64,000 bases of DNA, from contig CP048487.1 of the NCBI GenBank assembly GCA_025560025.1, forward strand, positions 186,001 to 250,000, given 5' to 3'. Origin of the DNA: Agrobacterium tumefaciens (GTDB taxonomy: Bacteria; Pseudomonadota; Alphaproteobacteria; Rhizobiales; Rhizobiaceae). The position numbers and the translations under genes are program-made. Each line of letters starts with the position of its first letter. The stretch's first letter is position 1. Positions 54,209-63,809 of this stretch are shown piece by piece. The notes below the pieces were generated by a model, which saw only the letters and a list, made by a program, of their open reading frames with translations, was not told where the DNA came from and searched no databases.

Positions 54209-54945
54209 CGATCGCACCGGAACGACTGCTAAGCGCTTCAACGTCCCGCACATCGTTGCGTGTCGCCGTCAATTTCGGAAATGTCGCCCTTGCACGGAAA
54301 GACGCCGAGAGTGGAAAACTCGAAGGTGTGAGTATCGAGCTTGCAAAGGCGCTGTCGAGCCATGTGAACCTGCCCTTGGACTATGTCGCCTATCCGTCGG
54401 CCGGAAAAGTGGTAGATGCGGCCGAACACGACGAATGGGACATCGCCTTCCTGGCGTTTGACCTGTCGCGACAGGACCATCTGACGTTCTCCCCGCCTTA
54501 TGCATTCCTGGAGGCAACGTTCGTGGTCTGCGACACTGACCCTTACCAGTCGTCGGCAGAGCTCGACGTCCCCGGCGTCAAGCTTTCCGTGACGCGAAAC
54601 GCGGCCTATGAACTTTACCTTCGGGACCGTTTCCAGCGGGCGGAAATGCTGCATGCCGCAACGCCCGCAGAATCACTCGATCGCTTTGTCAATGAGGATC
54701 TCCATGCCGCTGCCGGTATCAGACAGGCGTTGGACAAGTTCGCGGCGACCAGCCCCAAATTCCGGGTTCTTTCGGACTCATTTCTCTCCATCAGACAGTG
54801 CATCGCTACGCGCAAACACACCCCAGATGTCGGATCGCTGGTCGCCGATTTTATGGACGCGCTTAAAAGCCGCGGGCTTCCCAAAACCATGTTCGATGAA
54901 GCCCGACGGTCCGGCGTGAAGTTGAGCTTTATGAATTCGTCGTGA
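54205..54945 (+). CDS. Substrate-binding-protein-like protein without signal peptide
   Basis: The 246-residue product is a type 2 periplasmic binding protein fold (SBP_bac_3): [34 protein letters not shown], then [33 protein letters not shown] and a second lobe with [13 protein letters not shown]. It lacks any recognisable leader, so it would stay in the cytoplasm unless exported unusually. Its ATG overlaps the HpaI stop (ATGA), so it is made with the pathway enzymes. It may bind a pathway acid, act as a sensor, or be a dehydratase-like relative (cyclohexadienyl dehydratase uses this fold). No permease is nearby. Confidence 0.75.
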   Translation: MTIAPERLLSASTSRTSLRVAVNFGNVALARKDAESGKLEGVSIELAKALSSHVNLPLDYVAYPSAGKVVDAAEHDEWDIAFLAFDLSRQDHLTFSPPYAFLEATFVVCDTDPYQSSAELDVPGVKLSVTRNAAYELYLRDRFQRAEMLHAATPAESLDRFVNEDLHAAAGIRQALDKFAATSPKFRVLSDSFLSIRQCIATRKHTPDVGSLVADFMDALKSRGLPKTMFDEARRSGVKLSFMNSS

Positions 54946-55025
54946 GTGACAAGATTTTTGTTGAGTCGAGGGTCGAAGCATCAAAACCGCTCACGGCTGA
55001 GTGGACAACCAAAATCCCGCAATAG

Positions 55026-56465
<1,440 letters not shown>

Positions 56466-56498
56466 TCGACCGTCACAGCCTCTATAGCGGAGATCACT

Positions 56499-57398
56499 AT
56501 GTTCAATACCGAAGAGACACTGGGCGCCCGGATGCCTGAGACAGACGATGGCCCAGATTCGTCCGCGAAGCAGGCATTGATGGCGCGATACTCTATCGAG
56601 ATCACGCCAAAGGATCTGCCCGCGCTGCATGAGGTGAAGTCCGATCTCCCGCCAGGCACGGCCGTGTCGGTCACGTTTCTGGCGGGGGACGGCCTCGACT
56701 GCCGTCTCAACGCTGCGGTTGATGCAAGACGGCTGGGATTTGTGCCGGTGCCACATTTGTCTGCGCGGCGGTTGCGCTCAGCCTTCGAGCTTGAAGAGTA
56801 CCTGTCGAAACTCGCAGCGCAGGCGAGGATCGACCAGGTCTTCGTCGTTGCAGGCGATGCAGCGCAGCCGGCCGGGCCGTTCAAGGATGCCGCTGCCATT
56901 ATCGGAAGCGGACTGCTCGGCAAATATGGCGTGCGGACCATCGGAATTGCCGGATATCCAGAGGGGCATCCGGACTTCCTGGCGGAGGTGCTCTGGCAGG
57001 CGATGGCGCAAAAGCATGCTCTCATCGCCGACCTTGGACACTCCTGCGAGATCACCACGCAATTCGGTTTCAATGCCGATCCGGTCCTCGCCTGGCTGCG
57101 GGACCTGCGGGAGAGGGGCTTTTCGTCGCCGGTCCGGCTTGGCGTTCCCGGTCCGGCTAGCGTCAAAACCTTGCTGCGGTTCGCGACGCGGTGCGGTGTC
57201 GGCGCGAGTACAAAAGTACTAGCGAAATACGGCATGTCGATCACCCGCTTGCTTTCGACCGTTGGACCCGATGCCATTGTGACGGAATTCGTCGACAGAC
57301 TGGACCCGAAAGTCCACGGAGAGGTGCGGCTGCATCTCTATCCATTTGGCGGGCTGCGCCACACGGTTGATTGGAGCCGGCGGTTCGCGACTGTCTGA
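56499..57398 (+). CDS. metF: Methylenetetrahydrofolate reductase-like protein
   Basis: The 299-residue TIM-barrel flavoprotein belongs to the MetF family: YSIEITPKDLPALHEV near residue 31, VSVTFLAGDGLDCRLNAAVDARRLGFVPVPHLSARRL, VFVVAGDAAQPAGPFKDAAAII and IGIAGYPEGHPDF. Here it would run in the oxidative direction, turning 5-methyl-THF from the demethylase into methylene-THF, as in LigM/MetF/LigH units of sphingomonads. It lies 33 bases after the demethylase with GGAG before its ATG. The N-terminus differs from housekeeping MetF, suggesting a specialised paralogue. Confidence 0.85.
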   Translation: MFNTEETLGARMPETDDGPDSSAKQALMARYSIEITPKDLPALHEVKSDLPPGTAVSVTFLAGDGLDCRLNAAVDARRLGFVPVPHLSARRLRSAFELEEYLSKLAAQARIDQVFVVAGDAAQPAGPFKDAAAIIGSGLLGKYGVRTIGIAGYPEGHPDFLAEVLWQAMAQKHALIADLGHSCEITTQFGFNADPVLAWLRDLRERGFSSPVRLGVPGPASVKTLLRFATRCGVGASTKVLAKYGMSITRLLSTVGPDAIVTEFVDRLDPKVHGEVRLHLYPFGGLRHTVDWSRRFATV

Positions 57399-57479
57399 TC
57401 TCGAAGACACCCGAGCCGGAAAATCAGTCCGAGCCGGTTCGAGTGACCAACAACTGCTTGCGGAGGAGGCGAGCAATTC

Positions 57480-58328
57480 ATGCCACCGAATTTCATTCTG
57501 ACGCTTTCATGCGAAGACAAGCCGGGGATCGTTGCGACAGTCACGACCGCCCTTGCGAACCTCGGCGCCAACATCATTGAATCGAACCAGTTTTGGGACA
57601 GAGCCTCAAACCGCTTTTTCATGCGGGTAGCGTTTGCCGGGACCGAAGATCTGTTGGAGGAGCATATCCAGCCGGCACTCGCTCCGGCCGTCGAACGTTT
57701 CTCGATGGCAATCAGCCTTTTCAATGCGGACCGCAGACCTAAGATCATCGTGATGGTCTCGAAGCACGATCACGCCCTGCTGCATCTTCTCTATCAAATC
57801 CGCGTCAACTGGCTGAAGGCTGAGGTCGTCGCAATCGTATCCAATCATGAAGATGCCAGCCTCATCGCCGAAAGAAACAACATTCGTTTCCATCATCTGC
57901 CCGTGCAAAAGGACAACAAGGTGGAGCAGGAGGAAAAGCTCCTGCGGATCGTTGAAAACACACAGGCTGACCTCGTCGTTCTGGCGCGGTACATGCAGGT
58001 TCTGTCGGACAATCTTTCGAAGCGTTTGTTTGGACGCGTGATCAACATCCACCATTCCTTTCTCCCAAGCTTCAAGGGCGCGAAACCCTACCACCAGGCG
58101 CATGAGCGGGGTGTGAAACTGATCGGCGCAACCGCGCATTACGTCACGCCCGAACTCGATGAGGGGCCGATCATTGAGCAGGAAACCGAAAGAGTGACGC
58201 ATTCGATGACGTCAGACGACTTCATTGCAACGGGTCGCGACATCGAGAGCCGTGTTCTTGCACGCGCGGTGAAATCGCATCTGGAAGCAAGGGTTGTTGT
58301 GAACGGACACAAGACCGTCGTGTTCTGA
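57480..58328 (+). CDS. purU: Formyltetrahydrofolate deformylase
   Basis: The 282-residue protein has an N-terminal ACT domain (FILTLSCEDKPGIVATVTTALANLGANIIESNQF) and a C-terminal formyltransferase-like domain with VINIHHSFLPSFKGAKPYHQAHERGVKLIGATAHYVTPELDEGPIIEQ, containing the catalytic Asn, His and Asp. It hydrolyses 10-formyl-THF to THF and formate. Behind a demethylase and MetF it would regenerate free THF and drain C1 units, so the demethylase does not run out of acceptor. GGAGGAGG precedes ATG 57480. Confidence 0.9.
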   Translation: MPPNFILTLSCEDKPGIVATVTTALANLGANIIESNQFWDRASNRFFMRVAFAGTEDLLEEHIQPALAPAVERFSMAISLFNADRRPKIIVMVSKHDHALLHLLYQIRVNWLKAEVVAIVSNHEDASLIAERNNIRFHHLPVQKDNKVEQEEKLLRIVENTQADLVVLARYMQVLSDNLSKRLFGRVINIHHSFLPSFKGAKPYHQAHERGVKLIGATAHYVTPELDEGPIIEQETERVTHSMTSDDFIATGRDIESRVLARAVKSHLEARVVVNGHKTVVF

Positions 58329-58487
58329 ACGTGTTGAAGGGTTTGGCCGATGACCGCATATTGCTACACGACCAGCAAAAATCCTGGTGTTTATCGGTCG
58401 GCCGCTGTCATCGATAAACGAGGCGACTGTTTTGCCAGCACAGGACCACGAGGCGCCAAGGTCGTCGCAGACCTTGGATACTCGAAT

Positions 58488-59048
58488 TCAGGTGCTGCGA
58501 CGTTGCCTCCCACGGCGTTTTCCATTCAAACCCTCAGGCGCAACGATGGCTTTTCGGCCCTCGCCGAGATTGACGTTCATCCGGTTCAGCAGCGAAATCA
58601 GCTGAGCGCGTTCCTTGCCAGAAAGACTCGCCGTATACAGCTCGTCCAGGTCGAGAACGCGTTGGTCCACCGAGGCAAGAAAAGCATCACCGTTGTCTGT
58701 CAGCCGCAAAGAGACAGAGCGTTTGTCATCAGGATGGCTTTCACGAACGATCAGCCCGCGCGCCTCCAACTCGGCGACCAATTTGGTCATGTTCGGGTCG
58801 AGAATATGCAAGGTCGCGGCAATGACGCCCTGACGGATGCCGGGGGATCGGCGGATCATGGAGAGCGTTGCCTGTGTAGCGGGGGACAGGCCGTCGCTAC
58901 CGAACTCGTCGAAGAACGCTTCGAAAATCCGGATCTGCACCGCGCGTACCAGATAACCTACAGATGCCAGCAGATCCTTGTCCGGCGCATCGCTCGGGGA
59001 TTGCCTGGGAGGATCGTCACCCTCTCGATGACGTCCGTCGTCGATCAT
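58488..59048 (-). CDS. MarR-family regulator
   Basis: The 186-residue protein has the MarR winged helix (LSPATQATLSMIRRSPGIRQGVIAATLHILDPNMTKLVAELEARGLIVRESHPDDKRSVSLRLTDNGDAFL) flanked by dimerisation helices. It is divergent from the dehydrogenase-led operon at 59261 that includes hydroxycinnamoyl-CoA hydratase/lyase and synthetase genes. FerR/FerC-type MarR proteins repress ferulate genes and are released by feruloyl- or p-coumaroyl-CoA, so that role is likely by context. The C-terminal tail (EGLNGKRRGRQRRST) is basic and longer than usual. Confidence 0.87.
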   Translation of the reverse strand: MIDDGRHREGDDPPRQSPSDAPDKDLLASVGYLVRAVQIRIFEAFFDEFGSDGLSPATQATLSMIRRSPGIRQGVIAATLHILDPNMTKLVAELEARGLIVRESHPDDKRSVSLRLTDNGDAFLASVDQRVLDLDELYTASLSGKERAQLISLLNRMNVNLGEGRKAIVAPEGLNGKRRGRQRRST

Positions 59049-59190
59049 TCACTCACCTCTTGTTTGCTGTTCGTCGCATACAACACCCGGGCCGCAAAAG
59101 CCAGCGCTATGGCTGGGCATGATGCTGGAACATTCAAGAAAATCAATGGAAAGTGCGTTCAACGCACCTCTGAAATACGGATCTATTCGA

Positions 59191-59226
59191 TTGACATCAG
59201 TGGAGTTTATTCTTATATTAAATAAG
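59191..59226 (+). promoter_or_regulatory. Promoter of the ferulate-type operon with overlapping dyad
   Basis: TTGACA (59191-59196), 17 bases, then TATATT (59214-59219) form a near-consensus promoter. The dyad CTTAT-N5-ATAAG (59212-59226) covers the -10 element and is a plausible MarR operator. Transcription would begin around 59227, giving a short leader before ATG 59261. Confidence 0.6.
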
Positions 59227-59260
59227 CAATTTAGCTGGACTACGGTTTGGGAGGATCGTC

Positions 59261-60445
59261 ATGTCGTATGGAGGAAGCGTCCCCGGTGGCGCGCTTAAAG
59301 TAGCCAACCCATCAAACGTTGCCGTCGCGGATGCGCCCGTTATGATGCGCGCTGCGCGAATGCACAAAGTCGGGCAACCCCTGTCTATCGACTGGGTGGA
59401 GAAGCCAAGACCTCGGCCCACGGACGTGCTCGTCGAAGTAAAGGCATGCGGCATCGTGCCCAATCTCGGCAATGTGCTCAATCACCTCAAGGAATGGTTT
59501 CTGCATCTCTACGTTCCCAATCTGCCGGCGATCTACGGCCTCGATGCAACGGGTATCGTCGTCGAGAAAGGTGAGCAGGTGCATGGCATTGATCTGGGTA
59601 CGCGCGTCTACGTCAACCCGGCCCGCTACTGCGGCGGTTGTCGAGACTGCCGGATGGGAAAAACGACCTCCTGCCGGTCCTTTACCTTCAACGGATATTT
59701 CGGCTTCAGCCCTGCTTCCCAGCAGATCTTCGAAGACTACCCCTATGGCGGTCTGGCCGAATACATGACGGCGCCGCAATACAGCATCGTTCCGCTTCCG
59801 GACAATGTTCCTTTCGAGATGGCTGCACGCTGGGGCTATCTTGGAACCGGCTACCAAGCGTTGCAGCGCGCCGATGTCCGCGTCGGCACTACGGTTCTGA
59901 TCAACGGCATCAGCGGGACACTCGGTCTCGGCGTCGCACTGTTTGCTTTGGCCCTTGGTGCATCGAAGGTTTTAGGGACTGGTCGCGAGCATGCGCTCCT
60001 GCAGAAGGTCAAATCGATCGCCCCTGATCGTATCGAGGTTCACGCGCTGGACGAAGAGGTCTCGGTTGGAGAATGGGCGCATGCGGTCACCTCTGGAAGA
60101 GGTGTCGATGTCGTGATCGATACGCTGGGGCCGGGCGCCCCTCAGTCTTCCATGCTGGCTGCCCTTGAGGCGCTTGGGCGTGGCGGGCGCCATGTCAATA
60201 TCGGCGCGGTTGCAGGCGATATACCGGTCAATCTCCACAAGAACATGGACAACAACCAGGACATGCTCGGCTCTCTCTGGTTCACGCCCGCCCAAGGCCA
60301 GGAAATGGCAGATCTCGCGGCCATCGGCGCTGTCCGGTTGGATGTTTTCGAGCACGAGTTCTTCAAGCTCGAAGATGTGAACACGGCTTTAACCGTTCTG
60401 AAGAACCGCCACGGCGGCTTCAGCAACTATGTGATCTGCCCCTGA
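59261..60445 (+). CDS. Zinc-type medium-chain alcohol dehydrogenase
   Basis: The 394-residue MDR protein has a GroES-like N-terminal domain, the structural-zinc Cys cluster in ARYCGGCRDCRMGKTTSCRSF, and a Rossmann domain with VLINGISGTLGLGVALFALALGA and VIDTLGPGA. The usual catalytic zinc Cys near residue 55 appears as ACGIVPNLGNVLNH, a divergent form. It is the first gene of the operon and may oxidise an alcohol or aldehyde such as a coniferyl- or vanillyl-type compound, but specificity cannot be read. GGAGG lies before ATG 59261. Confidence 0.83.
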   Translation: MSYGGSVPGGALKVANPSNVAVADAPVMMRAARMHKVGQPLSIDWVEKPRPRPTDVLVEVKACGIVPNLGNVLNHLKEWFLHLYVPNLPAIYGLDATGIVVEKGEQVHGIDLGTRVYVNPARYCGGCRDCRMGKTTSCRSFTFNGYFGFSPASQQIFEDYPYGGLAEYMTAPQYSIVPLPDNVPFEMAARWGYLGTGYQALQRADVRVGTTVLINGISGTLGLGVALFALALGASKVLGTGREHALLQKVKSIAPDRIEVHALDEEVSVGEWAHAVTSGRGVDVVIDTLGPGAPQSSMLAALEALGRGGRHVNIGAVAGDIPVNLHKNMDNNQDMLGSLWFTPAQGQEMADLAAIGAVRLDVFEHEFFKLEDVNTALTVLKNRHGGFSNYVICP

Positions 60446-60538
60446 GCACATCGGCTCACGGGTCACAGCTTTAAAGGCTTCAACAACTCACTGGAGCGAC
60501 GATGCCGGGGCGGAAGCGTTGGCGTTGCCGTCTGGCAA

Positions 60539-60563
60539 TGGACAGTGGACAGTGGACAGTGGA
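60539..60563 (+). repeat. Heptamer tandem repeat TGGACAG, 3.6 copies
   Basis: Three exact copies of TGGACAG plus TGGA lie directly before the ribosome site and ATG 60571 of the cupin gene. Seven is not a multiple of three, so copy-number changes would alter spacing, and the frame if translation began upstream at 60502. Confidence 0.75.
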
Positions 60564-60570
60564 GAACATC

Positions 60571-61122
60571 ATGCAGGTCAGACGAGTGGTCATTGGCGAA
60601 AATTCGCAAGGGAAATCCGTTTTCGTCGAGAGTGGCGCGGCGCCGCTTGCACATGAGTTTAAACATCTTCCAGGGCAGGGGCTGGCGCGTATCTGGATGA
60701 CAAACCCAGGCCAAAAGATCGGTCAGAACGCCGGATTACCTGATGGCGAACCGATGACGGCGACGGGGCCGATGCTACCGGCCGCCGGTGGCACGAGCTT
60801 CGTCATCGCGAAATACGCACCGGACAGCGTATTCCTTGCGCCGAATTTCAATGGACCGGCAGCAGGCGGCGAGTTTTATATCTACGCCCCTGACCTTGCC
60901 GCGACCATGGAACCCGACGCTCCGGGCATGCACAGGACCGACAGTATCGACTACGGCGTCGTACTCGACGGTGAGATCTGGCTGGAGGTCGATGATGGGC
61001 GGGAGGTGCAGTTGAAGGCAGGCGACACGATCGTTCAACTAGGCGGTCGGCACGCATGGCGAAACAAGTCCGATCGAACAACAACCGTTGCCTTTGTTCT
61101 GTGCGGTGCATCGCGAACCTGA
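60571..61122 (+). CDS. Cupin domain protein of the aromatic operon
   Basis: The start MQVRRVVIGENSQGKSVFVE at 60571 has GGAG upstream; a longer frame from 60502 would translate the heptamer repeat and is less likely. The 183-residue product has a C-terminal cupin with HRTDSIDYGVVLDGEIWLEVDDGREVQLKAGDTIVQLGGRHAWRNKSDRTTTVAFVL, containing His and Glu ligands in a shortened motif 1 and His in motif 2. Similar proteins occur in aromatic-degradation operons without a defined reaction. It lies between the dehydrogenase and acyl-CoA dehydrogenase genes. Confidence 0.8.
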   Translation: MQVRRVVIGENSQGKSVFVESGAAPLAHEFKHLPGQGLARIWMTNPGQKIGQNAGLPDGEPMTATGPMLPAAGGTSFVIAKYAPDSVFLAPNFNGPAAGGEFYIYAPDLAATMEPDAPGMHRTDSIDYGVVLDGEIWLEVDDGREVQLKAGDTIVQLGGRHAWRNKSDRTTTVAFVLCGASRT

Positions 61123-61200
61123 AAAGGCAGACGCGCTCTGCGCCAACAGCGACATCTGGCGCAATTGAAGATCATTGACGTTTTTGCAGAGGTTTTTCGC

Positions 61201-62943
61201 GTGAACGATACAGGCTACAGCGAACAGGCCGCCATTATCCTGCGCCAGATAGAAACGGTGCCGGGATATGCCGTGCTTCGCGAGCGTCTCGGAGAGGCCA
61301 CGGATATCTCGTGCGACGCCCTGGAGATGGTGCTCGGTGCTGCGGCGCGTTTTTCCGAGGAGATCCTGTACCCGGTCAATCGGGCAGGCGACATTCAAGG
61401 ATGCCGTTTGGAGAATGGCCGTGTACATACGCCTGACGGTTACCCCGACGTCTGGCGGAAGTTCGTCGCGGATGGCTGGAATGCAATCGACTATACGCAG
61501 GCTGAGGGTGGGCAAGGACTTCCCTTCTTTGTCAACGTCGCATGCCGGGAACTCTTCGACCGCGCGGGCATGGCCTTCGGGATGTTCGGTGCATCGTCGA
61601 GAGCTGGGTCGCAAGTCCTTGCCGCCTATGCCGAGCCTGCGTTGCGCGATGAATGGATCGCCAAATTCGCGGAGGGCCGATGGTCGGCGGCGATTGCCAT
61701 TTCGGAGGCCGATGCCGGCTCCGATGTCGGTCGCATCCGCACTCGCGCACTGCCGTCCGATGACGGGACCTGGCGCATCACCGGCGAAAAAATGTGGACG
61801 ACGTTTGGCGACAGCGACATGGTCGAGGGCATTGGCCATTTCCTCTTGGCACGAACGCCTGACGCGCCGCCCGGCACATCTGGGCTCAGTCTTTTCCTTG
61901 TCCCTAGCGTCGTGCCGGGGGATGGCGGCCTCGTATCGAACGGTGTTCATGTTCGGCGCATCGAGGAAAAGCTCGGCCTGCATGGTTCCCCGACCTGCGT
62001 CACCGGCTTCGAGGATGCGAAGGGTTGGTTGATTGGCAGCATCGGACGCGGCCTGCCGCAACTGTTCGTCATGCTGCAGACCATGCGTGTCATGGTGGGC
62101 GTCCAGGGGATCGGTGTGGCGTTCGGCGCCGCTCAAACCGCAACCCGATATGCCTCCGAGCGACGGCAGGGCGGTGATCCCGCAAAGCCGCCGACACCGA
62201 TCGCCAGCCATCCAGATGTTCAACGATTGCTGCTGGGGATGGCGTCAAGGGTCGAGGTTTTGCGTGGTCTTGCTCTCGAAATGGCCATTGGTCTCGACGC
62301 CTTGCCCCTTGAGCCAGATCAAACCGAACGCAAACGCGCCTCCGACGTCATTCAATGGTTGATGCCGATCCTCAAGGCAGCATGCTCGGAGGCCGCCTTC
62401 GATGTCTCGAGCGACGCGATCCAGGTCCTTGGTGGGGCGGGCTACACACGGGAATGGCCGGTGGAACAGTGGCTGCGCGACGCCCGCATGATGTCAATCG
62501 CGGAAGGGTCATCGGGCATCCAGGCGCTGGATCTCGTCTATCGTAAATTCTTGCGAGACGGCGGGGTCGGTCTTGGGCATTTCCTCTCTGTCGCCCGCAC
62601 GGAACTCGTCGGTGCTGAACCCAGCGTGCGCCGCGATGCATCCTCTGTCCTGGATCGTTTGGAGCGCTGCGCAGGAGCGTTGCTGGCATTAAAGAAATCA
62701 CCCGGTGAAGTTGAGGCTGGAGCCACCGCTTTTCTCCGGCTGGCAACGCTTGCCGCAACCGGCTGGATAGCTGCACGTCTTGCGTCTCTCGATCCGCAAC
62801 GCGACACCGTCAATCGCCGACTTATTGCCGCGGGCCGTTTCTGGTTGAGCGATCTCCATACCCGTGCCGCGTTCGAAGAGGCGCAAGCGCTTGCCGGATC
62901 TGAACGGCTTGCGTTGTTCGACGCCTTGTCACCGACGACATAA
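61201..62943 (+). CDS. Acyl-CoA dehydrogenase
   Basis: GTG 61201 is preferred (GAGG upstream); TTG 61165 would add 12 residues. The 580-residue flavoprotein is of the long DmdC/FadE5-like type: WSAAIAISEADAGSDVGRIRTRA (FAD/substrate loop), GEKMWTTFGD, a middle domain with GVGFGAAQTATRYASERRQGG-like sequence and AIQVLGGAGYTREWPVEQWLRDARMMSIAEGSSGIQALDLV, where the catalytic Glu is expected, plus an extra C-terminal helical domain. It could oxidise a hydroxycinnamoyl- or dihydro-phenylpropanoyl-CoA (beta-oxidation branch for phenylpropanoids). It sits upstream of the hydratase/lyase gene. Confidence 0.87.
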   Translation: MNDTGYSEQAAIILRQIETVPGYAVLRERLGEATDISCDALEMVLGAAARFSEEILYPVNRAGDIQGCRLENGRVHTPDGYPDVWRKFVADGWNAIDYTQAEGGQGLPFFVNVACRELFDRAGMAFGMFGASSRAGSQVLAAYAEPALRDEWIAKFAEGRWSAAIAISEADAGSDVGRIRTRALPSDDGTWRITGEKMWTTFGDSDMVEGIGHFLLARTPDAPPGTSGLSLFLVPSVVPGDGGLVSNGVHVRRIEEKLGLHGSPTCVTGFEDAKGWLIGSIGRGLPQLFVMLQTMRVMVGVQGIGVAFGAAQTATRYASERRQGGDPAKPPTPIASHPDVQRLLLGMASRVEVLRGLALEMAIGLDALPLEPDQTERKRASDVIQWLMPILKAACSEAAFDVSSDAIQVLGGAGYTREWPVEQWLRDARMMSIAEGSSGIQALDLVYRKFLRDGGVGLGHFLSVARTELVGAEPSVRRDASSVLDRLERCAGALLALKKSPGEVEAGATAFLRLATLAATGWIAARLASLDPQRDTVNRRLIAAGRFWLSDLHTRAAFEEAQALAGSERLALFDALSPTT

Positions 62944-62973
62944 GATTTTGCTTTCATCGAAAAGGAGTTCGCC

Positions 62974-63804
62974 ATGAGTGTTGAAGATCCGGTTTCCGTC
63001 CATATCGAAGACAGAATTGCATGGGTGCGTTTTGCGCGTCCGGAGAAACGCAACGCCATGAGCCCAGAGCTCAACCGGCGCATGATGGAAGTACTGACCG
63101 AGCTCGAGTTCCGGGACGATATCGGCGTTCTCGTCCTGGGTGGCGAGGGATCCGCGTGGTCGGCCGGCATGGATCTCAAGGAGTATTTCCGCGAGGCCGA
63201 AGCGAACGGGACCGGCGGCATCCGCAAGGCGCAGCGAGAGTCCTACGGCTGGTTCCGACGGCTGCGCTGGTACGAAAAGCCGACGATCGCCATGGTGCAT
63301 GGCTGGTGCTTCGGCGGCGCATTCGCCCCGTTGTTCGCCTGTGATCTTGCCGTCTGTGCCGACGAAGCGCAATTCGGTCTGTCCGAAGTCAACTGGGGAA
63401 TTATCCCCGGCGGTGGCGTGACCAAGGTGGTCTCTGAACTCATCCCGATGCGAGACGCCATGTATCTGACGCTGACTGGCGAAACGTTCGACGGCAAGAA
63501 GGCCGCAGCTTGGCGCCTCGTCAACGAGAGCGTTCCGCTTGAGCAGCTTGAAGCGCGCGTCCGGGAGATCGCCGATGTTCTACTCCAGAAGAATCCTGTG
63601 ACGTTGAAGGCCTGCAAGGACGCCTTACGCCGCATGCCGGACATGACCTATGACAACGCCGAGGATTACCTCGTGCGCGCGCAGGAATCCTTGAGCTTCC
63701 TCGACAAATCGGAGGGCCGCAAAGAGGGCATCCGCCAGTTCATTGACGAGAAGAGCTACAAGCCTGGGCTGGGTGCCTACGATCCAAACAAGAAGAGAGC
63801 GTGA
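62974..63804 (+). CDS. ech: p-Hydroxycinnamoyl-CoA hydratase/lyase
   Basis: The 276-residue crotonase-fold enzyme closely matches feruloyl/p-coumaroyl-CoA hydratase-lyase: VRFARPEKRNAMSPELNRRMMEVL, the oxyanion-hole segment WSAGMDLKEYFRE, GWCFGGAFAPLFACDLAVCADEAQFGLSEVNWGIIPGGGVTKVV with the catalytic Glu, and the typical ending FLDKSEGRKEGIRQFIDEKSYKPGLGAYD. It hydrates feruloyl-CoA and splits it to vanillin and acetyl-CoA. The start follows AAAGGAG. The next gene (synthetase) begins six bases after its stop. Confidence 0.92.
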   Translation: MSVEDPVSVHIEDRIAWVRFARPEKRNAMSPELNRRMMEVLTELEFRDDIGVLVLGGEGSAWSAGMDLKEYFREAEANGTGGIRKAQRESYGWFRRLRWYEKPTIAMVHGWCFGGAFAPLFACDLAVCADEAQFGLSEVNWGIIPGGGVTKVVSELIPMRDAMYLTLTGETFDGKKAAAWRLVNESVPLEQLEARVREIADVLLQKNPVTLKACKDALRRMPDMTYDNAEDYLVRAQESLSFLDKSEGRKEGIRQFIDEKSYKPGLGAYDPNKKRA

Positions 63805-63809
63805 GGGCC

